Source of the DNA: Oncomelania hupensis
Taxonomy: Eukaryota > Mollusca > Gastropoda > Littorinimorpha > Pomatiopsidae
Assembly: GCA_036898135.1 (NCBI GenBank)
Contig: CM072515.1
Coordinates: 50,285,595-50,349,594 of the forward strand
Direction of reading: 5' to 3'
DNA: 64,000 nucleotides
Part shown: piece by piece, positions 54,240 through 64,000 of the stretch
Layout: each line of letters starts with the position of its first letter
How positions within the stretch are numbered: the stretch's first letter is position 1
Translations under genes and position numbers: made by a program
Notes under the pieces: generated by a model
What the model was told of the DNA's origin: nothing
Database searches by the model: none
What the model saw: the letters and a program-made list of their open reading frames with translations, nothing else

Positions 54240-55249
54240 AGAAAAAAGAAAGCTGAAGGACAGATAGAGTTAGATGTTCTTGATGATTAATTGATTAATG
54301 ATTAATTGATTAACGGATGGAGATGCTACCAAAAGCTGCTGCTCCTTACTCATATTGGCCTATCATGCTGAATCACAATAACAAGGTTTTACTAAAGGAA
54401 ACGTTCTGAGGAATAGCTGCTGTAGGTTTAGATCTAGGTAACCGGTGTTTTATCAGCATGCTCTCTGCCGGTGGTGGAATGGAATTAAGAAACAACGCTT
54501 TTTTGTTTTTATAGATTAAGCTACGAACAGACCGGTTTGTGCTTTTGGAGGGACGCGTCAATACTCGGATGGGGACCATTGCTTGAGACTGTTAAGCTCT
54601 AGGATAGCTATCTATAGCTCTCTGGACAACTACAGAAAGGTAAAGCAAGAGATGGAAAGAAGATGGACGCGCCACTGCCCCAAAGAAGCTGGCCCTGCGT
54701 ACAGGGATATCCTTAACGGCTTCTCTTCCCTAGGCCCGACAGATTTACTTTAAACCTTTTATTTATAAGGTGGATAATTTTGCAAAATACGATCAAGTTG
54801 GTGTTTTTCGTCAGCCTTTTTTTAAAAACAACACAATGACACGAAGTCGCTTTCGACACTGTCGACAGCGCTCCATTTCATGCCGTATGAATCCTCAACT
54901 ACCACAACATTGTTACAATTTCTTGCGAAAACACTTTTTCCTTTTGATTTGTCTTCAGAGAGGGGTTGTATTTTATTGCTTTCCGTCGACAAGAAGGTCA
55001 ATTCTGGCAAAAATAACTCATGTCTGTCGTAACTTGACGCTTATAAAAAAATATATCGCCACTTTACCGCAAACTACCACAGCTTTACCGAAAACTCTTA
55101 GAATTTTTACAAAAACATAAGGAACTAATGCAATTCCTTTACCCCCATACTGCAACAAAACAAACACAATTCTTATACCTTTTACCACAAACTCTAGGAA
55201 AACGAGGACACTTATATAGTCAAACCGCCTCCCAACAACCACGACGTCT
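54240..55249. other. No recognisable gene or repeat
   Basis: Long but featureless. ORFs on both strands around 54,770-55,240 have no domain signature. TTGATTAATGATTAATTGATT runs near 54,285-54,315. Confidence 0.45.
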
Positions 55250-55336
55250 TATTACGAGCGTGTATGTTGGTACAGATCGCCGCTCTTTGAGCGTGATTTG
55301 TGATTTGGGAAAAAGGGCGTAAGCGCATATGGCAAC

Positions 55337-55398
<62 letters not shown>
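55250..55398 (+). mobile_element. SINE-B 3' end with (ATT)n tail
   Basis: GAGCGTGTATGTTGGTACAG and ATCGCCGCTCTTTGAGC match 59,338-59,385, then a (ATT)n array of about 20 units starts at 55,337. Confidence 0.8.
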
Positions 55399-55400
<2 letters not shown>

Positions 55401-55644
55401 GACACGAAGATCTGCTAAAATCTAGCAAAAGAGAAGAAGTTAATCCACGTTTCTGGTTTTCGTCCCACTGCAGACATGCCGCTCTGGTTGAAGGGTTCTT
55501 CCCCGCATCCCCCACCCCCCCCCCTCACCCCAAGCCACTGGGATCAACCGCTGAGGTGACAACTCCATGTTCCCCCAGCTCTCACCCGCTCCCCCGTCCC
55601 CAGTTTTATATTCCCACAGCTCAACATAGTTCACATAAAACGAT
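55399..55644. other. No recognisable feature
   Basis: C-rich patch at 55,500-55,600 only. Confidence 0.4.
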
Positions 55645-55955
55645 ATTAAAAGGCCCCAATTCGAGGGCTTTTGGCAAATCGGGTTTACCCTAAAATTCGC
55701 ATTGTTATTGCAGCTAACAACGATAAAGTGGGCTTTTGTTGCTCAAACCAATCGCTAAAGTTTGATTGTTCCATTTCGGTTATGACAGGGAGTGGTTTCC
55801 CATGTTTAAACGGTACAGCCGTGCGACCTTTGACCCTATTTGTGAGTAAACCACGCGGCTTGAAGTGTACATCTTTGCTGTCTGGGGGAGGGTAGGGTCT
55901 CTTTTCAACCTAAAACGAAAACTCTAACGAGCAATTTTTTTTAAGGGTTTTGTCT
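55645..55955 (+). repeat. Family Q copy
   Basis: AAAAGGCCCCAATTC and GGGTTTACCCTAAAATTCGC match 6,736-6,800. The extent to the right is uncertain because the other copy is interrupted by LTR-A. Confidence 0.45.
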
Positions 55956-56185
55956 CATACCGGCTGTGGTGGCTGCTATTTTTAGCTCCACACTGTTAGC
56001 TAGCCCTCTCTATTAATAGGCACACAAAAAATACGAAATGTGTTCATTAAAACAACATCAACAACGACAAACTATTCTTTCCAAAGAGTTAATTTTTGTT
56101 GTAAGGTTAGTTTTTTTTCTGTATGGCAATACTCACTGTGAAGAGGGTCTGTTGAAGGGGCGTGATCAAAGTGGGTCCTATATGG

Positions 56186-56216
56186 GATAGGATAGGATAG
56201 GATAGGGTAGGCTAGG
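56186..56216. repeat. (GGATA)n tract, possible LINE-1 tail
   Basis: Five to six GGATA units, then AAAGCCCTAAGAAC. A similar AAGCCCTAGG follows the tail at 53.6 kb. Confidence 0.5.
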
Positions 56217-56542
56217 AAAGCCCTAAGAACGTAGAGTAGACATACTTCTCCCTTTCACATGTAAGTCTGGGTACGTCACAGTTCATGGCAAACGTAGACG
56301 GGGAAAAAGTACTTTGATGTACTAGTAAGTACTGTTTTCTCTTTGCCGTTGACGGTGATGATAAAAACTACCGCGACCTTGAAGACGGTCTAGACGACCT
56401 TGAAAGACGGCCCTGACTGTCTGGTACTCTTGGAGAAGAAAAAAAATCTGGTATAGTCGTTAGTTGCCCTTACCACCTGTTTCAGTGTTGAAAGCCGTCT
56501 CCGCAATAATTTATGAAACAATACGTGCAAAAATATTTTTTG

Positions 56543-56728
56543 GCCAAACTTTAACACAAAGAAGAGATACGGTAGAGATGACTTCTTCAGATTCTCTTGT
56601 TTAATTCAAGAAATGTATTTTAAATCAGATTCATTGCCAAACTTTAACACAAAGAAGAGATACGGTAGAGATGACTTCTTCAGATTCTCTTGTTTAATTC
56701 AAGAAATGTATTTTAAATCAGATTCATT
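56543..56728. repeat. 93-bp exact tandem duplication
   Basis: 56,543-56,635 and 56,636-56,728 appear identical (start GCCAAACTTTAACACAAAG). Confidence 0.9.
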
Positions 56729-56733
56729 TTAAA

Positions 56734-57028
<295 letters not shown>

Positions 57029-57279
57029 ACACCAGCTCAATGCCTATGTGAACAGCACTCTTAGGTTCTCCCATATTTTGCTGGCTGCGGGCTATTTATA
57101 GCTTGCCTACCTACACCCTCACTTTTAGTGAAAGGAAAGGAAAGAAGAGCACCGGCGAAGATTAATAGACTTTAAGATTACTTCAGTCAAACTTGTCCGA
57201 GGGCTGTGTGAGCAGGTCTGGCATGGAGATCCACTCCTTAACGTTTAAAAGAAATATATAAAATAACATTTTTAAAAAA

Positions 57280-57415
57280 AGGTTTCAAAGAAATCCGTTT
57301 CGTTAGTTTCAGAGAAAGGTGCGCAAATGTCGCCTCCGGACGCTGGACGGACGGACGGACGGAAGCCCAAAGCCCAAAACAGTAGTTTCCGAGCTTTACA
57401 GCTCGGGAACTAATA
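57280..57415. repeat. Family R copy 2
   Basis: GTTAGTTTCAGAGAAAGG, TGCGCAAATGTCGCC, GGACGGACGGACGGA and TTTCCGAGCTTTACAGCTCGG. It matches 40,996-41,170 and keeps the terminal hairpin better. Confidence 0.7.
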
Positions 57416-57419
57416 AAAT

Positions 57420-58300
57420 AATTATATGAAATGATCAAATAAACATACAACTGAGAGAACTTTTATAATTAACGGTCTTCGACCGACTGAAACGTTCAGC
57501 TAGGCGTTTTCCAAGAACATAAAGAAAGACACGAGTGCAGAGTCCTGAAAATCTGCGTGGCCCACCGAATCCTATCTACCTCCAGCCCCCCCCCCCTCCC
57601 CACACACACACACTTAGTCCATTCCACAATCCATACAAGATGGGCTAGATAGAATGACACTGACCCATTCTGATTCATGCTTGGAGCCACATTTATGTTT
57701 ATATGAACCCTATTCTTGCATTAACATACTGCACCGGGAAAAGATGTGTATGTGCATGTGTACGTATTGTGCGTGTGCGTGTGCGTGCGAGTATGTCCGT
57801 GTGAGAGAGCGAGAAAGAGAGAGAGAGAAAGAATCATCGGGATATATAGAGTCACTAACGGTGGGGGAAAAAATCTTTGAGTGGAACTACCATTTTTGTT
57901 TCCTCGGTCGAAATGGAGGCTGAGAGACTGAGGGCGCCGCCTGTCGGTTGACCTTTCCCCGTACTTCCGGTGACCTTCAGAGTGTCAATGTGCCAGCAAT
58001 TTGTCTGCGAGTTCGCCCCTTCTGTTTCTGCCTTCTTTATGTTGTGTTTCTGTGTTGTTGTTTTTCGGCTTAACACTGGAGGCGAGAGGTCCTTATGTAC
58101 ATAGGATCTACCGTAGGTCCCCCCCCCCCCACCCTCCTGTTCCGTTTTTTTTCCTTTCTTTCTTCCGGCTTCCACTTTCTTTCCTCCTTTTCCCTTTCAT
58201 TCCTTCTTACGTGCTGTTGTTCTTCCTCTTATAACTCTTCCTCCTCACCAGATATTTTTCTCTTCTTCTTTCTTTTCTTCTTTTTTTTATTTTCGTTCAC
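57420..58300. other. No recognisable gene; GT- and CT-rich patches
   Basis: GTGCGTGT stretch at 57,735-57,800 and CTT/CTC-rich DNA from 58,130. No coding support. Confidence 0.45.
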
Positions 58301-58309
58301 CCCAGCTCT

Positions 58310-58401
58310 CCTCTCTCTCTCTCTCTCTCTCACTCTCTCTCTCCCTCTCTCTCCATCTATGTGGTTGTTATCTCTCTCTCACACACACAAACACACACAC
58401 A

Positions 58402-58433
<32 letters not shown>

Positions 58434-58475
58434 CTCTATCTCTCTGTCTGTCTGTCTGTCTCTCTCTCTCTGCCT
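58310..58475. repeat. Compound CT/CA/TGTC microsatellites
   Basis: CT, CA, CT and TCTG blocks in succession. Confidence 0.9.
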
Positions 58476-58879
58476 CCCACCTTCCTCCCCCTCCCTCCCC
58501 TCTTTTAGCCCAGTCCACTCAGCTAAGAACGGGTAGCGGTCTCTCCAAAATGTAAAATGCCCAAGGCGAGAAGAAAAAGGTAGTCACTAATGCCCCTCTA
58601 CATCACGCAGTATTTTCTTTGAATAAGTATGCACGTAAGCATTCCACGCATGAACAAAAAATAAATAAAGCTTGCACTTATAGTTTAAAAAAAACACCAA
58701 ACATTTTCACTCAAACAGTTCCAGAATTTTACTCCCCGTTTAGGATTTTGGAATTTTTATTTTTTCATCCAAGCGGAAGACATTCGAGTTACCCTGTAAA
58801 ACAAAGCTCAGAAACCGCTGAGCGGCGCTACCTAGGACGCGACGAATACGGAATAAGATGTTGTGCTTGTAGGGTGTCT

Positions 58880-59005
58880 ATAAATCTGGCACTCACCTTT
58901 CTATGGTCATGAGCACCACGATCTTTTAACGTCCGAGTGGTGGATTGCATGAGTTCACAGGCTAGACCTCAGCTTATACTCTCAATCAAAAAGAGTATGG
59001 ACAGA
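58880..59005 (-). mobile_element. SINE-A2 body fragment
   Basis: TGGCACTCACC, GTCATGAGCACCACGATC, TTTAACGTCCG and GGCTAGACCTCAGC match the inverted SINE-A2 body at 45,795-45,895. Confidence 0.7.
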
Positions 59006-59048
59006 AGATATTAAGGGTGACGGTATTGGTACTCTAGGTGGTCATTTA

Positions 59049-59425
59049 CACCTCGTGGCGCAGTGGATTAGTCACCGGTTTCCTATGCCGAAGGTCGCGG
59101 GTTCGATTCCCGCAAGAGGCGAAAGCTATGTGACTTAGGTACGAGACTGTTGAGGTCACCGAGGGTTTTCTCCGGGTACTGTGGTTTCCTCCCTCCCTTC
59201 AATAAGGCCATTCGAAGCAATCAATTAAAAAAAATTCAAAGATTTCCTTTCGGTCTTCTAATACCGATCTCCCTGCCTTTACACCACATGTTTGAGTGAT
59301 AGATGTGTCTAATGTATGTGAGAGTGGGTGATGAATGTGAGCGTGTATGTTGGTACAGATCGCCGATCTTTGAGCCTGATTATTGGTTTGGGGAAAAGCG
59401 CCTATATAAATGTATATAGCATCTA
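59049..59425 (+). mobile_element. SINE-B, full length
   Basis: Reference copy. A box TGGCGCAGTGGATTAG (59,056), B box GGGTTCGATTCCC (59,099). Partly paired acceptor ends are CCTC and GAGG. The body has GAGGTCACCGAGGGTTTTC, TGGTTTCCTCCCTCCC and GGTCTTCTAATACCG. The 3' end is TTGGTACAGATCGCCG to AAGCGCCTATATAAATG, then (GTT)n. Confidence 0.85.
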
Positions 59426-59426
59426 G

Positions 59427-59539
<113 letters not shown>

Positions 59540-60005
59540 ATCGAGGTCGGCGTTCCTTTGCCGTCACTTCCGCCATTCGGCTACAGCGTGCCTCTCTCAA
59601 AGCACTATGTGCACCCACCCAGTAGATAGGGCCCTCTTGCAAGGTCAGTGGCTGGTTGTGGAACTATCACCACGCTTGGAGATCGTAATTAACACTCATT
59701 TTCACCTGCTATACTTACCGCTAGCGGGTTTCCGGAGATAACCAACCACAGAGCCGAAGCGGCGTTTCGGCCAATAAGATCCATGACAGCCACACGGCAG
59801 CCTGCTGAGAAGGCATTCTGAGTGTCTGAGACCATCAGGTCCATGTCTCCTGCATCGCTTACAAGTACGTTAAGGAACTCGGTCATGTTATTAGAGAGAG
59901 GAATGCGTGTTTTGTTATATATATGTAATTGTGTTGTAATGTGACAGAGTGTATTGTTGGTTACAGGTCGCCGTGGTTTGGGTCCGATATAGGAGAATTG
60001 TACTA
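59540..60005. other. No recognisable gene or repeat
   Basis: Minus-strand ORF at 59,689-59,886 has no recognised domain. Confidence 0.45.
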
Positions 60006-60007
60006 TC

Positions 60008-60044
<37 letters not shown>

Positions 60045-60068
60045 ATTCTTCTTCTTCTTCTTCTTCAA

Positions 60069-60121
<53 letters not shown>

Positions 60122-60187
60122 CTAATCATCATCATCATCATCATTACCATCATCATCATCATCATCTTCTTCTTCTTCTTCTTCTTA
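60008..60187. repeat. (TGT)n(TTC)n(ATC)n(TTC)n array
   Basis: Four trinucleotide blocks in succession. Confidence 0.95.
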
Positions 60188-60239
60188 ATTATCAGTATTA
60201 CTATTAATGATCATTATTACTGTCAAGCACAAGATGAAT

Positions 60240-60385
60240 AGACATCTGTCTACCGAGGCAGCTTTATGGTCCAATACGTTAGCGTGCTGGGAGCTGGCGG
60301 ACGGCTTGAGTTAGGAGCACATTTCCGAAAGCAACTTGAGCAGCTCTTTGAGAGGTAAGCGCACTATATAAGAGAACTTATGTCA
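60240..60385 (+). mobile_element. SINE-A copy, degenerate head
   Basis: CGTTAGCGTGCTGGGAGC, GCTTGAGTTAGGAGC, AACTTGAGCAGCTCTTTGAG and AAGCGCACTATATAAGAG. Confidence 0.65.
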
Positions 60386-60581
60386 TGAAATCCTGGCGGG
60401 AGCCCAACAGTCTCTGATACTCAAAAAGACCTCTATTTCTAGGTGTTGTAGGGTGGTGTTTTTTGCTCTTTTTTTGTGCGCTTGATCTTGCGCAGGCGGA
60501 ACCGGAAGTGTAAACCTGTTATCTCCCTTTCGGTTGATCCAGACAATGCAAAATCGTCCCCCTGATGCATTCAAAAGTGAG
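60386..60581. other. Unassigned
   Basis: No feature recognised. Confidence 0.4.
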
Positions 60582-60665
60582 AAAGAAGAAGAAGAAGAAG
60601 AAGAAGAAGAAGAAGAAGAAGAAGAAGAAGAAGAAGAAGAAGAAGAAGAAGAAGAAGAAGAAGAA
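60582..60665. repeat. (AAG)n microsatellite
   Basis: About 28 AAG units. Confidence 0.95.
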
Positions 60666-60696
60666 AGAGGAGGAGGAGTAGGGGGAGAATGAGAGT

Positions 60697-61262
60697 TAGT
60701 TATTCATTGCTTACAGGGTCCAGCGGACTGCAAAGAGCCGAATCAGGACCACAAAATCGGGACCACAGCTTGGTTAAAAGAGGACTCGCTCCTGATCCGT
60801 ATGAAAGATCTGCTGAAACAACCCTAGTGGTAACACTGAAGGCACTTTACCAGCCGGTCACTTTAAAATAAAGACTTTACACGCAGGGAACGCTGAGGCT
60901 ATACTCTAATTTATCGAACCTCCGTTTACAAAAACAAAATAAAATGTAACCATCATTATAAAATATCAACAAAACATATACATATAAAATGCCAACATTG
61001 CTAAATAATAATATAATAGGAAGCCCTAGTGACGATTTGGCAGAAAGCTTCCAATTATTCCAAGCTGACCCAACAGGTCTCACACACAAATGAGGAGTTA
61101 TGAAAGAGTTTTCAAGAAAAAAATGTAGGTTACTGGTCTAGCAAAGAAGATAGTATAGTAGATTGATATAAAAGAGTAGGAATGAGAAAAAACAAAGGAG
61201 AAAGACAGCGACAGATGAAATTTAAAGCGCTACATTTCTAGAAAGTGGGGATACTATTTATA
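60697..61262 (-). mobile_element. Family P, near full length
   Basis: On the minus strand it runs from TATAAATAGTATCCCC (61,262) through AAATGTAGCGC and GGAAGCTTTCTGCC to GCAGTCCGCTGGACCCTG and TAAGCAATGAATAACTAAC. It is collinear with 33.2 kb. Confidence 0.75.
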
Positions 61263-61273
61263 CTGAAACCGAC

Positions 61274-61274
<1 letters not shown>

Positions 61275-61367
<93 letters not shown>

Positions 61368-61405
61368 CTCTCTTTCTTTCTTTCTCTCTCTCTTTTTCTC
61401 TCACT
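61275..61405. repeat. (CT)n microsatellite
   Basis: About 45 pure CT units followed by impure CT/TTTC. Confidence 0.95.
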
Positions 61406-61860
61406 CTCTCTTTCATATTTGTTCTCCCCCTTCCCCGTTTCTCTCTGACTTTAGAATACCTCTTTTTGTGGTTCTATGTTCCCTTAGTGGTTTAGCCATA
61501 CCTGCGCTGTAGGATTTTTGAAAATTTATATTAATTTTTCTATTTTTGTAATTTGTTTTATTTTTACGAGCAAAGATGACCCCGGCTATCGTACAAGATT
61601 TCTGCAAGCAGAGACGAGTCTCTTTGATGTGTGCTCAGCTGTCTTACGTGTGGTCTGTTAGATCTAAACCAGTATACTCTGCAATACCTCCCCCCCACCC
61701 CTCACCATACCCCTCCGGACACAAGCAAGTGCGCATACACGCATGTGCACGCTTGTGCTGACACACAAACACACAACACACACGCACACACACACAATAT
61801 TGCAATACATCACAACTGGGTTTATTTAAGAATGTAGGAATCGGAAAGTGATTTTTGTAG
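61406..61860. other. No recognisable gene
   Basis: Short CA-rich tract at 61,760-61,797. Otherwise unassigned. Confidence 0.45.
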
Positions 61861-61864
61861 AGAA

Positions 61865-62180
61865 AAGGGTTAGGGCAAGGGCTAGGGATAGATCTACAAC
61901 TAACCCTTACCCGAACTCTTGTCTAAAAAGTTGACCTAGTTCGTCTCCTATTGGCGACGAAATAGGTCGAAATTTCTTCAAAATTTCTCCGAAAATTGAC
62001 TGTATTTTCTTCGTCCCGGATAGAGCACTCCTGTGTACTTAAAACACTCTCATGCACTACAACTGCACTCCCATGCACTAAAAGAGCAATCCTGCGCACT
62101 TAGAAAAAAAGTGGGGTCCTGGAAAAAGTGGGTTCCAAGCAAATAAACCCATTTGTTACTAAGAAAGACAAGGTCTGCTA
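61865..62180 (-). mobile_element. Fold-back element FB, copy 2
   Basis: Inverse copy of 310-568 plus a short telomere-like palindrome. GGGTTAGGGCAAGGGCTAGG and CTAACCCTTACCC form arms around GATAGATCTAC. One TTGACCTAG...AATAGGTCGAA hairpin unit is present, but the 25-bp CGACGATTAGGG units of copy 1 are absent. Confidence 0.65.
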
Positions 62181-63733
<1,553 letters not shown>

Positions 63734-63738
63734 ATGAT

Positions 63739-64000
63739 AATGATGATGATAATAATAATAATAATGGTCACAATAATAATAGAGGGGGTTATCAGGCGCT
63801 TTTTCTTCAGTCTAACTCAAAGAAAGGGGATCTGAACAGTTCTAATTGTGTGCATGAGAGAGAGGATGACGCGTGCAAGGACAGATTGTAAGATTATGCT
63901 ACTAGCCTAATTCTCCAATCTTGTTGTAAATAAAATGTCTGAGTCTCCGTCTGTCTCAATTTCCTCATACGCACACACACTGGCGATACTGTCTGTCTGC
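63739..64000. other. Microsatellite remnant and unassigned right edge
   Basis: GAT/AAT units to about 63,782, then unassigned sequence to the window end. Confidence 0.5.

Noticed and set aside
54770..55242. Protein-coding gene from overlapping ORFs
   Set aside because: No recognisable motif, no splice or promoter context, and both strands are open to a similar extent.
59049..59120. Functional tRNA gene at the SINE-B head
   Set aside because: The same head with the same downstream body occurs several times, so it is a SINE.

Overview
This is a window of animal genomic DNA dominated by repeats. Several features argue for a metazoan: GT-AG introns, tRNA-derived SINEs, several non-LTR and Ty3-type retroelement lineages, solo LTRs, inverted-repeat transposons and very long AT-rich and CT/GA microsatellites. 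The only convincing host gene encodes a secreted Gly/Tyr/Phe-rich peptide of the kind common among shell-matrix and cuticle proteins. I infer a lophotrochozoan, most likely a marine mollusc, but nothing in the window fixes the species. There are no operons and no plasmid or phage genes. Most long reading frames are translations of simple repeats.

Region by region: 1-9 kb holds a fold-back palindrome, a hAT-like element, several SINEs, a truncated LTR, and a striking heat-shock-element-like array placed 30 bp before a class C GPCR-like coding fragment. 9-18.9 kb holds a complete solo LTR with 5-bp target duplications, tandem LINE 3' halves and a family of GATATC-centred palindromes. 18.9-24.1 kb is the three-exon Gly-rich gene. 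Its promoter side carries an inverted homeodomain-like site, its 3.8-kb first intron carries a minisatellite and an antisense RT pseudogene, and it ends in an AATAAA signal. 24-38.5 kb holds two LTR families, a decayed Ty3 RNase H fragment, a CR1/L2-like LINE and two copies of a SINE that looks like a tRNA/5S-rRNA chimera. 39-64 kb is a dense mosaic of SINEs, LINE fragments, two MITEs with telomere-like cores and long microsatellites, closing with another solo LTR.

Repeat families are named locally. LTR-A has TGTAAC...GTCACA ends and 5-bp target duplications. LTR-B is Ty3-associated. LINE-1 is RTE-like with a GGATA tail. SINE-A and SINE-A2 end near TATATAGCGC. SINE-B often ends in a trinucleotide array. 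SINE-C has a TAGCACAG head. The 5S-SINE is the tRNA/5S chimera. Family P is about 570 bp and runs from TATAAATAG to CCGCTGGACC plus a short tandem tail. FB is the fold-back element. Families Q and R are short dispersed repeats.

The most unusual observation concerns LTR-A. Two of its four copies contain a 444-460 bp segment with an intron-like GT start and (in one copy) an intact AG end, at the same internal position. The other two copies lack exactly that segment, as if spliced. Other notable signals are the heat-shock array, the recurring TTAGGG-like cores inside unrelated inverted-repeat elements, and the tRNA/5S SINE. All boundaries come from reading by eye. No alignment or database search was run.
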